Assembly (NCBI RefSeq): GCF_026967475.1
Contig: NZ_CP114058.1
Span: 3,906,001 to 3,970,000 of the forward strand
Source: Rouxiella chamberiensis
GTDB taxonomy: Bacteria > Pseudomonadota > Gammaproteobacteria > Enterobacterales > Enterobacteriaceae
Reading direction: 5' to 3'
DNA length: 64,000 nt
Shown: positions 8,642-17,739 of the stretch, piece by piece
Numbering within the stretch: the stretch's first letter is position 1
How the letters are laid out: each line of letters starts with the position of its first letter
The notes under the pieces: model-generated
Told to the model about the DNA's origin: nothing
The model's input: the letters and a program-made list of their open reading frames with translations, nothing else
The model's database searches: none
Translations under genes and position numbers: made by a program

Positions 8642-11072
8642 TTATTGAACCTGCGGGCTTTCCGGCGTGTTGCACAACCACCACCAGCGCGAGGTTTCAA
8701 GGCGCAGACGAAGATAAAAATCCTGCAATAGCGGCAAGGTGAGAGAAGAGAGTGAACGTGGCGTGAGAGGGAGGTATAAAGGTTGTCGCGCAACCAGCTT
8801 TCGCGGAGACATTCCACGCGTTCCTGCGGGAAGGTCTGGATTTTTTGCCCGAGATCGTCGCGTTTTTCAGCAAAGTTTTGCTGCGTCATCATCGTGATGC
8901 TCTCGCTCATGTCTCCGATAAAAGCCTCGATATGCCCGACGATTTGCTCAACACAATGGCTGGGCGACTGCACGGCAAACAGAATGCCGCTTTCACCCGC
9001 CGACTGCATAAAGCGACAGGAAACGACGTAGCCGATATTAAGCTCAACCCGCAACCGCTGGAAGAATTGCGGCTCAAAAAGCGAGGCGAGAAGCTGCCAG
9101 GCGGCCAGACAAACGGGGTTTGTTCCACCAGCGGACAAAACAGCAGCACGGCGGCATCCTGACTGGCGGTCGGGAAGAGGTAGCGTGATCGGCAGGACTG
9201 CGGTGGCAAAGGCGAAGTCGATGCGGCATTCACCTTGCCCGGAAAACGGCTCAAGAGGCGCGAAACGGCGTCGTGCAGCGTCTTGTCACCGCCGTATAGC
9301 GCAGCATTCCACGCCACTTCAGGCAGCGTGGCGCAAGGTGGCCGCGAATTCGGTTCCGCACTCAACAGCAGCGGCAGCCGATTCAGCAGGCAGCGAATGG
9401 CGATTTCGCTGTGCAGTGCCTGTTCGGCCTGCCTGAACTGGCGTTCACCCTGCGCAAGCATCTCGGCGGACAGCGCGGTAAACTGTCTGATTACGGCGTC
9501 CAGCGTGCCCGCCAGCAGCGCATTGGGACCGCTGAGTTGCAGCAGCCATTGCCCTTGATATCGTTCGAAAGTCAGCCGTGTGCCCTGATGCGCGCACTGG
9601 CCGATAAGCGCCCTGAGCGAAGCCTGAAGGATGTAGGCCCAGCGCGAAGGCAAGGGGTCGCCGAGCACCGGACTCACTATCACCACGCCTTCTTTCTCAC
9701 CCGGCAATGCATGCGGCAGCGTGATTTTCTGCTCCGGCAGAACGGGCGCGTTTACCGGCTGACCCAGCGGATAAAATACAAAGTCGGGCGGCGCAATGTG
9801 ACTCGCAGCAGGCATGTGGAACGGCGTAATAGGCAAGTCGAAACCCTGAATCTTGCGGGGCTGCGCGTCCAGTTCAGCGGTTGCCCACAGCCGTGCCATT
9901 CTGCTTCTGGTCAATTGCGACAGAAGCCGTTTCCATGCTTCCCGTTCGTCTGGCGTGAATTTATCGACAGGCGGAAAATCGAAGGCGGTGGTCCGCAGTT
10001 TATCCACCGGCGACAAGTGAGAAAATCCGTCGGCGGCGAGGCTGGCATAGTGGCGCAGGGAAGCATCGGCCAGGGCGGAAAGTGCATCCAGCCAGTGGAA
10101 AAACAGGGTCTCCACATCGGCCGTCGTCGAATGACTGTCGCGATTGAGTAAAAACTCGAAGGTAATAATCGCTTCACTTTCAGTGTCATAAGGCTTCATC
10201 AGCTGTACGCTGTCGCACAATCCGTGCATACGCAACGTGTCCAGCAGGCCAAGCGGCGCTTCGTCGATGAAAAACTGGCGCAGTAAGGTCAGCGAGGTCG
10301 CCGCCTGACGCGTCAGGGCAAGCATAAAGGAGAGGTGCAGACGCGCCGGTCCCTCACTGCGCAGGGCATAGCTTCGTTGCGCGCTCAGGGCAAGGGGTGT
10401 CGTCGCGGGCCGTGAATGGGTCTGAACCGGTGGAAAAACATGAGCATAGCGTTTGGCCAGCGCGGCCAGTTCATCAAGCGGCTGCGGCCCTGAAATCCAT
10501 AGAGACAACAAACCCGTATGGAAATGCTGGCGATGATAGTCGCGCAACGCGGCTTGCAGCGCAGGCAGGTCTTCCCCAAATGCCGAAAGATTGCCGACGT
10601 GAAATGTCGATAACGCTTTCGGCGAGTCGAAAACAGCACCCAGTGCAGCTTCGCACAATGTGTCGGCATCCGTTGCCAACATGCGAAACTCGGCATCGAT
10701 TACCGTGGTTTCCTGTTTGATGGCGTCAAGCGCCAGTCGCGGCCGCGCCAGCATGTCCGTCAGCCGGGCAAAACCGGCTTCCAGTTTGGCGGCGGCGACG
10801 TCAAAAAACCAGGCGGTGGCGGTCGGCAAGGTTGTGGCATTAAGCCGCGCGTCTTCTGCCTGCGCCCAGCTCATTAAACGGCTGTCGCCCTCATACTCCT
10901 GACTGCCGGCAAAGACGACGTGCTCAAACAGATGGGCCAGTCCGGGCCACTGCTCCGGTTCGTGATGGCTGCCTGCCGAAAGATGAAACAGCGCGGCCGC
11001 GCGCGTGGCCCCGGGATACCGGGAAAGCGTCACCCACAGACCATTTGCGAGCCGCAGCCGTTGTTGCTTCAT
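8642..11072 (-). CDS. pqqF: PqqF, M16 metalloprotease of PQQ biosynthesis (frame broken twice)
   Basis: An insulinase-family (M16) zinc peptidase thought to cut the cross-linked PqqA peptide during PQQ maturation. The inverted zinc motif HLFEH is at residues 47-51, followed by the family's GSQEYEGD segment. Near the C-terminus [18 protein letters not shown] is the conserved M16 C-domain signature. The frame breaks at about 9111-9123 (one base short in the C4/T3 runs) and again at 8766-8776. After both corrections the end reads [20 protein letters not shown] and stops at the TAA complement at 8642-8644, giving a protein of about 810 residues. Its ATG overlaps the pqqE stop by 4 bp, so it is co-translated with pqqE. 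Confidence 0.85.
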
Positions 11073-12214
11073 GCGACCGGCGTTTTGAAAATCAGCTGCT
11101 GGGAGTTGCTGCGGTTACGGAACTGCAACTGACTAACCTGAATGTTGGTGCAGTTGGCCTGCTCGCGTGCTTCCAGAATCTTGCCGTGATGCGGAGATTT
11201 GGAGCACACAGGGTCAGTGTTGTCCGCATTGCCCGTCAGCATAAAGGCCTGACAGCGGCAGCCGCCGAAGTCTTTCTCTTTTTCGGAACACGAACGGCAA
11301 GGTTCCGGCATCCAGTCAAAGCCGCGATACTTGTTGAAGCCAAACGAGTTGTACCAGATATCCTGCAATGACTGCTCCAGCACCGACGGAAACTCGACCG
11401 GCAGCTGACGTGCGCTGTGGCAGGGCAGCGCCATGCCTTCAGGCGTGACACTCAGGAAAATCGCGCCCCAGCCGCCCATGCAGCCCTTCGGACGCTCTTC
11501 ATAGTAGTCGGGCGTCACAAACAGCAGGTTAGCCAGATTCCCCTTGTCGGCCATCTTGACGCGGTAGTCGGCGACCACGGCTTCGGCATCGGCAATCTGC
11601 TCGCGCGTAGGCAGCAGACCTTCGCGGTTTAATTGCGCCCAGCCATAGAATTGACAGGTCGCCAGTTCGACGTCGTCGGCCTCAAGCTCGATGCTGAGTT
11701 CGATGATTTTATCGATCTGGTGAATATTGTGGCGATGCAAAACAAAGTTGAGCACCATCGGATAACCGTGGGCCTTGACCGCTTTCGCCATATCCAGCTT
11801 CTGCTGGAAAGCCTTGGCCGACCCGGCCAGCGCGGCATTCAGGGTTTCATCGCTCGCCTGGAAGCTTATCTGGATATGGTCCAGACCGGCTTCGGCAAAG
11901 GCATCGATTTTCTTCTCGGTCAGACCAATCCCCGACGTAATCAGGTTGGTATAGAAACCGAGATCGCGTGCCGCCTTGATAAGCTCGGGCAAATCCTTGC
12001 GCACCAGCGGTTCACCGCCGGAGAAGCCAATCTGCACAGCGCCCATGGCGCGCGCCTGTTCAAACACCGTAATCCATTGTTCGGTGGTCAGCTCTTTGTC
12101 CTGCCTGGCAAAATCAAGCGGGTTCGAGCAGTAGGGACACTGCAACGGACAACGGTAAGTCAGTTCTGCCAGCAACCAGAGCGGCGGATTGACTTGAGGT
12201 TTAAGCAGGTTCAC
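11069..12214 (-). CDS. pqqE: PqqE, radical SAM peptide cyclase of PQQ biosynthesis
   Basis: An intact 381-residue radical SAM enzyme that forms the carbon-carbon bond between the conserved Glu and Tyr of PqqA, presented by PqqD. The SAM cluster motif CPLQCPYC (Cys22, 26, 29) follows AELTYR. The [10 protein letters not shown] motif is SAM-binding. The C-terminal SPASM-type region carries the auxiliary-cluster cysteines, including [16 protein letters not shown]. Its start overlaps pqqD by 14 bp and its end overlaps pqqF, typical of a tightly coupled operon. It acts in the cytoplasm. Confidence 0.97.
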   Translation of the reverse strand: MNLLKPQVNPPLWLLAELTYRCPLQCPYCSNPLDFARQDKELTTEQWITVFEQARAMGAVQIGFSGGEPLVRKDLPELIKAARDLGFYTNLITSGIGLTEKKIDAFAEAGLDHIQISFQASDETLNAALAGSAKAFQQKLDMAKAVKAHGYPMVLNFVLHRHNIHQIDKIIELSIELEADDVELATCQFYGWAQLNREGLLPTREQIADAEAVVADYRVKMADKGNLANLLFVTPDYYEERPKGCMGGWGAIFLSVTPEGMALPCHSARQLPVEFPSVLEQSLQDIWYNSFGFNKYRGFDWMPEPCRSCSEKEKDFGGCRCQAFMLTGNADNTDPVCSKSPHHGKILEAREQANCTNIQVSQLQFRNRSNSQQLIFKTPVA

Positions 12215-12488
12215 GGAAAATTATCCACTTTTGTTCGTAGGCTTGGGCAAAGAACTCTTTAACGTCATCATCCACGCCGCCCGCTTCCGGGAAACGTTGA
12301 TTCAGCCCGTCAATGATTTCGGAAAGCAGACGTTTTCCGTCGACATTTTCCAGAATCATGGCGGCGCTTTCGTTAAGCTTTGCCATACCTTCAGGGTAAA
12401 GGATCACATGACAATCCTGCGTCGGTTCCCATTGCAGGCGGAATCCACGACGAAACATTGGCACCTGATTGACGTTGATTTCGATCAT
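12201..12488 (-). CDS. pqqD: PqqD, PqqA-binding chaperone
   Basis: A 95-residue protein of the RRE (RiPP recognition element) family that binds PqqA and presents it to Pqq[21 protein letters not shown] and [16 protein letters not shown] are the typical strands and helix of the fold. It overlaps pqqC by 4 bp and pqqE by 14 bp. No defects are seen. Confidence 0.95.
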   Translation of the reverse strand: MIEINVNQVPMFRRGFRLQWEPTQDCHVILYPEGMAKLNESAAMILENVDGKRLLSEIIDGLNQRFPEAGGVDDDVKEFFAQAYEQKWIIFREPA

Positions 12489-13252
12489 AACAGCTTGCCT
12501 CTATGCCATACCGGCTGTTGCGTGACGCTGTGGTAAGGCGCGCGGTCGAGTTCATAGGCCATGGTCATCGCGTCGAGCATGGTCCACAGAATGTCCAGCT
12601 TGAACTGTAAAATCTCCAGCATGCGTTGCTGTTTCTCTACGGTATTACAGTACTCCAGCGCCAATTCCAGACCGTGCTCGACGTCGCGATTTGCCTGACT
12701 CAGACGGCTGCGGAAGTAGTGATAGCCTTCCGGCTGGATCCACTGATAGTGGTTCGGCCAGCTGTCGAGGCGCGACTGGTGAATCTGCGGGGCAAAGAGT
12801 TCGGTCAGCGAGCTGCACGCTGCTTCCTGCCAGACTGCGCGGCGGGCAAAGTTGACGTAGGCATCTACGGCAAAACGCACGCCCGGCAGCACCATTTTTT
12901 CGGAAAGCAGGACGTCGCGGTCAAGGCCCACGGCTTCACCCAGCTGCAACCAGGCTTCGATTCCGCCCTCGCTGTCGCCCTGTCCGTCGTGGTCGAGGAT
13001 GCGTTGTACCCACTTGCGGCGGGTTTGGGCGTCCGGACAGTTGGCCATGATCGCCGCATCTTTCATCGGGATGCTGGTCTGATAATAGAAACGGTTGGCA
13101 ACCCATCCCTGAATCTGCTCGCGCGTGGCCTGGCCGTTATGCATCGCGATGTGATAAGGGTGATGAATATGATAATAGGCGCCTTTGGCGCGCAGTGCCT
13201 GTTCAAACTCTTGCGGCGTCATCAGCGCGGCCGAGGAATCAAATGTATTCAT
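12485..13252 (-). CDS. pqqC: PqqC, pyrroloquinoline-quinone synthase
   Basis: A 255-residue PqqC, the cofactor-less oxidase that catalyses ring closure and the final eight-electron oxidation to PQQ. The signature [33 protein letters not shown] and HQSRLDSWP hold the histidines, tyrosines and arginines that line the active site in characterised PqqC. I take the ATG at 13252 (MNTFDSSA), which has an AGGA element; a TTG seven codons earlier is in frame but overlaps the end of pqqB. No defects are seen. Confidence 0.95.
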   Translation of the reverse strand: MNTFDSSAALMTPQEFEQALRAKGAYYHIHHPYHIAMHNGQATREQIQGWVANRFYYQTSIPMKDAAIMANCPDAQTRRKWVQRILDHDGQGDSEGGIEAWLQLGEAVGLDRDVLLSEKMVLPGVRFAVDAYVNFARRAVWQEAACSSLTELFAPQIHQSRLDSWPNHYQWIQPEGYHYFRSRLSQANRDVEHGLELALEYCNTVEKQQRMLEILQFKLDILWTMLDAMTMAYELDRAPYHSVTQQPVWHRGKLL

Positions 13253-13262
13253 GTCGGGTGTC

Positions 13263-14173
13263 CTAAAGTTCAATGCGCATGCCGTCCCAACTCACTTCGA
13301 TGCCTTGCTCGTTCAGCGCCTGCCGCTCGGCAGAAGATTCATCGAGAATCGGGTTGGTATTGTTGATATGAATAAGGATCTTGCGCTCGGCGGGCAGTGA
13401 AGAGAGCAGGTCCATCAGACCCTGTTTCTCGGCCAGCGCCAAATGACCCATATCTTTGCCGGTGTTGCGGCCCACGCCGGTATTCGCCAGCTCGTTGTCG
13501 CGCCAAAGCGTACCGTCAATCAGCAGGCAATCGGCTTTTTCAGCCAGCCCATCAGCGCGTCGTCCGGCTCGCCGAGACCCGGGGCATACATCAGTGTCTT
13601 GCCGGTGCGGGTGTCTTCGATAAACAGCGCAATATTGTGGCCCGGCAGCGGCTTGCCGCGGTATTCGGAATACGGCGGTGCATTGCTGAGCAACGGGATC
13701 GCGGTGAATTTCAGCGCCGGGCAGACCGCCGTGGAAAACGCCTCGTCAGGATCGATGGCGTGATGCACCAGTCCGCCGTTCCAGTGGGACAGCATGGTAA
13801 AGACCGGAAATCCGGTGGTCAGGTCCTGATGGACCTCAGGCGTACACCACACCTGATGCGGACAGCCTTCACGCAGGTTCAGCAAACCCGCGCTATGGTC
13901 AATCTGGCTATCCGTAAGAATAATCGAGCCAATCGCAGTACCGCGCAGCACACCGTGTTTAATCAGGTCGGGCGTGGCGGCAATCTGGTGGCAAACGTCG
14001 GGGGATGCATTACAGAGCACCCAATCGATACCGTCATCACTGATGGCAATCGAAGATTGCGTACGCGCCGAGGTTTTCATGGTGCCGTTGCGCACGCCCT
14101 GACAGTTGTTGCAGTTGCAGTTCCACTGTGGGAAGCCACCGCCCGCAGCGGAACCAAGAACGTTAATCAGCAT
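13263..14173 (-). CDS. pqqB: PqqB, metallo-beta-lactamase-fold PQQ biosynthesis hydroxylase (frame broken once)
   Basis: A PqqB homolog with the start [15 protein letters not shown], the metal-binding [11 protein letters not shown] segment and the end [10 protein letters not shown] all present. PqqB is reported to hydroxylate the Glu-Tyr intermediate in PQQ synthesis. The frame is lost at 13536-13540, where five T (minus-strand A) should be six. Restoring one base joins GWLKK to [20 protein letters not shown], giving about 303 residues, the family length. It follows pqqA after an attenuator-like hairpin, and its stop lies just before pqqC. Confidence 0.9.
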
Positions 14174-14190
14174 GTGTAGACCAGGAAGTG

Positions 14191-14226
14191 AAAAAAAGAA
14201 AAATGCCCGCAGCGAACTACGGGCAT
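14191..14226 (-). terminator. Attenuator-like hairpin between pqqA and pqqB
   Basis: On the minus strand, directly after the pqqA stop, a 10-bp stem (ATGCCCGTAG with CTGCGGGCAT, one G-U pair, TTCG tetraloop) is followed by TTTTTCTTTTTTT. It is an excellent terminator. In other bacteria pqqA is far more abundant than the downstream genes, and this hairpin gives a physical basis for that here. Confidence 0.85.
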
Positions 14227-14232
14227 GAGGGA

Positions 14233-14310
14233 TTAGCGGTTAGAGATGTACAGCGTAACTTCTAAGCCCAGACGCAGATCAACAAATTTAGGTTTGGTCC
14301 ATGTAGTCAT
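14233..14310 (-). CDS. pqqA: PqqA, ribosomally made PQQ precursor peptide
   Basis: A 25-residue peptide beginning MTTWTKPKF and ending [11 protein letters not shown]. The E-V-T-L-Y motif (Glu17 and Tyr21) supplies the two residues that are cross-linked and become PQQ. The ATG at 14310 has a GAGG-containing ribosome binding site just upstream. A strong hairpin after the stop separates it from pqqB. The flanking residues are those usual in enterobacterial PqqA. Confidence 0.97.
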   Translation of the reverse strand: MTTWTKPKFVDLRLGLEVTLYISNR

Positions 14311-14495
14311 GGTCGACTCCTCTTGGTGTTACAGGTTAAAAAAACATCCTGCCAGGATTAATTCCGGCAGATGAAGTGCTCGTTGTCAAATATAGAAATT
14401 TGGCGCCGCAGATGTTCCTCCTAAGCGAAAGTGATATCAACCACGCAAACTGTAGGGGGATAGCCTGAAAAGCGCGCTACAAAGGCATTCCTGCG

Positions 14496-15539
14496 TTACT
14501 CGCCCCAGGTTTGCCTTAATACTTTTAACCAGTTGCGACAGGCAAGTTTCTCAATAAGCGCATTATTGTAACCGGCATGTTTCATTTGTTGTAACAGTAA
14601 TGGCAGACCCGTTACATCACCTAACGCTTCGGGAACGCTGATGCCGTCGAAATCGGAACCCAGTCCAACGCGATCTTCGCCCACTTTTTCGATCAGGTAA
14701 TCAATATGTTGCACAATTCTTTCCAGCGGGGTGTCGGCGTCGCGCTTGCCGTCTGCGCGCAGAAACGCATTGCCGAAATTCACGCCGACAAAACCGTCGC
14801 TTTCCGCAATTGCCGCCAGCTGTCTGTCCGTCAGATTCCGGGGCTGGGCGCATAGCGCATGGGCGTTGGAATGCGTGGCAACCAGCGGCGCATCGCTAAA
14901 GCGTGCGGTTTGCCAGAACGCCTTCTCATTCATGTGCGACACGTCTATCAGAATTTTTTCCGGTTACAGGCTCGCAGCAGACCAAGACCGGCCAACGTCA
15001 GTCCGTCACCGCTGTCGGGTGAACCCGGAAAATCGCCGGTCACACCTACGCCAAACGGATTGGGCAGATTCCACAGCGGACCGATGCTGCGCAGTCCCGC
15101 TTCGTAAAGTGCGTCCAGATTGCCGAGCGATACGTCGATGGCCTCCGCACCTTCTATATGCAGCACCATCGCCAATACGCCCTGTGCGAGACATTGTTCA
15201 ATTTCGGCTGCCGTGCGGCAAATGCGCGCGCGTCCCGCCGACTGACTCTCTATGCGCTGAAGCAGAGCTATCTGCTGATGCGTTATTTCGAGCGGATGAT
15301 GAGGCTGCGGCGCGGCATGCGGTTTCAGCTTCGGCATGTAGGAGGCAGGCGGGATAAACACCGCGAACCAGCCCACCTGCGAACCCGCCCTGGTGCATAC
15401 GTGTTAAATCCAGATGGCCGTCGAGTGTGCCATCGAGAAATTGTGCAACCGGATCGTTGTCGTGCAGCCAAAGGCGCAGCAAGAGATCGTTATGACCATC
15501 AAATACCTGATAAAGCGGGGCGTGCGAAGTCAGCGTCAT
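14496..15539 (-). CDS. Membrane dipeptidase (M19 renal dipeptidase family), frame broken twice
   Basis: A zinc dipeptidase of peptidase family M19. The HxD metal pair is in FDGHNDLLLRL (His16, Asp18). A bridging-glutamate region (VLHIEGAEAID), DVSHMNEKAFW, VATHSNAHAL with zinc-ligand histidines and GLGSDFDGI all appear. Two indels split it: an extra base at 15365-15369 (GAAC read as GAACC) and a short run of six T at 14954-14959. Corrected, it is about 347 residues. It lies upstream of pqqA on the same strand; M19 dipeptidases are found next to pqq genes in other enterobacteria, and a role in clearing PqqA fragments is a guess from position. Confidence 0.85.
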
Positions 15540-15885
15540 GGGGTAATCAGCGTTTGGAGTGAGATAACTAATGTCGATTTAAAATATTAAATAAATGATA
15601 CCCCATTGCGGTGGATATTAACCCGATAAAAAATGCTCCTCTCTTCCTCGGGTCAATATTATTTAAATAAACCCGCGGACTTGTTTAAAGAATTTATATG
15701 AATTAGTTCATTGAATTATAAGTCTTTAATTATGCATTCCGGTTGTGAAAATTATTTGAACAAGTTGGCAAATTCTTTCCGCTATCTGCCTCTCCCAATC
15801 TCTCTTATTGTTATTTCAGGCAACACGAAAGCAAACAAAATTTCACAAGTTAATAACTTAACAATACTTCCGAGAGGCGATGACC
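15540..15885. other. Divergent intergenic region
   Basis: About 345 bp of AT-rich sequence between the leftward dipeptidase and the rightward isochorismatase-like gene. It should contain both promoters. I saw no RNA gene, repeat or recognisable operator. Confidence 0.4.
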
Positions 15886-16527
15886 ATGTCTAGATTCGAA
15901 CTGCTTGACCCACAGAATTCCGCGCTGATTTTTATCGACCATCAGCCGCAAATGTCTTTTGGCGTAGCCAATATCGATCGCCAGCAGCTTAAAAACAACA
16001 CCGTTGCGCTCGCCAAGGCAGGCAAGGTTTTTAATGTGCCGGTGATTTATACCTCCGTGGAAACAGAAAGTTTTAGCGGTTATATCTGGCCGGAACTGCT
16101 GGCGGTGCATCCCGACGTCAAGCCGATTGAGAGAACCTCAATGAATTCCTGGGAAGACGAGGCCTTTGTCGCCGCCGTTAACGCCACCGGCCGCAAGAAA
16201 CTGATTATTTCTGCCTTGTGGACAGAGGTCTGTCTGACCTTCCCGGCATTGATGGCATTGAACGAAGGCTTTGAGGTTTATGTCGTGACCGACACGTCCG
16301 GCGGAACCAGTGTGGACGCCCACGAACGCGCTATCGACCGCATGGTGCAGGCTGGCGCGGTGCCGGTAACCTGGCAGCAGGTCTTGCTGGAATACCAGCG
16401 CGACTGGTCTCGCAAAGAAACCTACGACGCCGTGATGGATCTGGTGCGTGAACACAGCGGCGCATATGGAATGGGCGTGGACTACGCCTATACGCTGGTG
16501 CATAAGGCTCCGCAGCGTAAGGCCTAA
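15886..16527 (+). CDS. Isochorismatase-family cysteine hydrolase (YcaC-like)
   Basis: A 213-residue cysteine hydrolase of the isochorismatase superfamily. The catalytic Asp is in IFIDHQ (Asp18) and the nucleophile is in ALWTEVCLT (Cys116), with a conserved NSWED and GGTSVDAHERA context as in E. coli YcaC, whose substrate is unknown. I use the ATG at 15886; an ATG six bases earlier sits too close to the GAGAGG ribosome binding site. It probably heads a three-gene unit with the DoxX and VOC genes that follow within 70 bp of each other. Confidence 0.85.
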   Translation: MSRFELLDPQNSALIFIDHQPQMSFGVANIDRQQLKNNTVALAKAGKVFNVPVIYTSVETESFSGYIWPELLAVHPDVKPIERTSMNSWEDEAFVAAVNATGRKKLIISALWTEVCLTFPALMALNEGFEVYVVTDTSGGTSVDAHERAIDRMVQAGAVPVTWQQVLLEYQRDWSRKETYDAVMDLVREHSGAYGMGVDYAYTLVHKAPQRKA

Positions 16528-16592
16528 CTTATTCAATCCACATGTCCAGTTGCCGAACCTGGCCGCGAGGTCGGGTCTGGCGGGAGAGAACC

Positions 16593-17008
16593 ATGCGTAA
16601 TTTACCTGTTTCCGGAATGAAATCTTCAGCCGTGCCGTATATCAGTGTGCGCTGGCTGGCTCTACTGGCTATCTGCGCCGCGTATTTGCAGGGGGAGGGG
16701 TCAAGCTGTTTGATTTTTCGTCTGCCGTTGCCGAAATGCAGCATTTTGGACTTTCACCGGCGGCACCGATGGCGGCGGCCGTGATTGTGCTCGAACTCGG
16801 CGCTTCGCTGCTGATTCTTTCGGGACGTTACCGCTGGTTGGGCGCCATCGCGCTGGGAATTTTTACCCTTGCCGCAAATTTTATGGCCAACAACTTCTGG
16901 GCGATTTCCGGCCCCGAGCGCGCGATGGTCATGAACGGTTTCTTTGAGCATGTGGGCCTTGTCGGCGCGTTCGCCTACGTCGCCTGGCAGGATCTTCGCG
17001 AAGAATAA
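16593..17008 (+). CDS. DoxX-family small membrane protein (frame broken once)
   Basis: A DoxX-like inner membrane protein of about 138 residues with four hydrophobic segments: WLALLAICAAYL, AAVIVLELGASLLIL, WLGAIALGIFTLAANF and the C-terminal VGLVGAFAYVAW. Family members are linked to thiol or quinone redox stress, but the activity of this one is unknown. The frame is lost in the G run at 16691-16695, where six G are expected; restored it reads VKLFDFSSAVAEMQHFG. A GGGAGAG ribosome binding site supports the ATG at 16593. Confidence 0.78.
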
Positions 17009-17051
17009 AATGCGTTGCTAATCTTCCTGATACCTTACAGGAGTAAAAGCG

Positions 17052-17438
17052 ATGAAAATTACCCATCTGGATCATTTGGTGTTAACCGTGGCGGATATCG
17101 ATGCCACGGTGAGATTCTATCGACATGTACTGGGCTTTGAGGTGGTGACGTTCAAGGGCGACCGCAAGGCCTTGACCTTTGGTCAGCAGAAAATCAACCT
17201 GCACCCGCGAGGTCACGAGTTTGAACCCAAGGCCAAAACACCGACGCCAGGCTCGGCGGATTTGTGTTTTATCAGCGCCACGCCTGTTGACGAGATTGTG
17301 GTTGAACTCAATGAACACGGTATTCCCATAGAAGAGGGCCCTGTCCTGCGAACGGGTGCGCAGGGCACTATTTTATCTGTCTATATTCGTGACCCCGATG
17401 CCAATCTCATTGAAATCTCGAATCTTGTCCATCAGTAA
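17052..17438 (+). CDS. VOC-family protein (glyoxalase/dioxygenase superfamily)
   Basis: An intact 128-residue single-chain VOC protein made of two beta-alpha-beta-beta-beta repeats. It starts with ITHLDHLVLTVADIDATVRFY and ends with IRDPDANLIEISNLV, the usual metal-site strands with His7 and the glutamate near the end. It resembles the small Salmonella STM3117-like group. The reaction cannot be assigned. It is the last gene of the probable isochorismatase-DoxX-VOC unit, and a ribosome binding site AGGAG precedes it. Confidence 0.85.
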   Translation: MKITHLDHLVLTVADIDATVRFYRHVLGFEVVTFKGDRKALTFGQQKINLHPRGHEFEPKAKTPTPGSADLCFISATPVDEIVVELNEHGIPIEEGPVLRTGAQGTILSVYIRDPDANLIEISNLVHQ

Positions 17439-17739
17439 TTTCCCCTTCGGCTGGCCTAAAGCCAGCCTGCAATCCTTCCTAAAATTCCTCCATTTTCGCC
17501 GGTTTTACTTCAAATTGTTCTCATAACGCACAAAGTGTAATCAAACCGTAAAGAAATGTATTTTTTTCGCAAGTTTTTCGTGATAAAAATAAGAACATAA
17601 ATGATAACTATTATCTTTATCATTTGATGTGCCATCACGTTTTTCCGGGAATAACTGTTTACCTGAGGGATTTTATTCGGGCGGTTAGGTGCTCTTGATG
17701 GTTGAGTCGGCTAATTAATAAATACTTATAACGAAGAAA
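17439..17739. other. Promoter region of fiu
   Basis: About 300 bp, GC-poor towards fiu. It contains an inverted repeat GGCTGGC/GCCAGCC at 17450-17468 that has no T-tract, and the Fur site listed separately. No gene is seen. Confidence 0.5.
17597..17615 (+). promoter_or_regulatory. Fur box upstream of fiu
   Basis: ATAAATGATAACTATTATC matches the 19-bp Fur consensus at 14 positions, including the central ATGATAA and ATTATC halves. It lies about 125 bp before fiu, in the right place for iron repression of the siderophore receptor gene. Confidence 0.8.
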
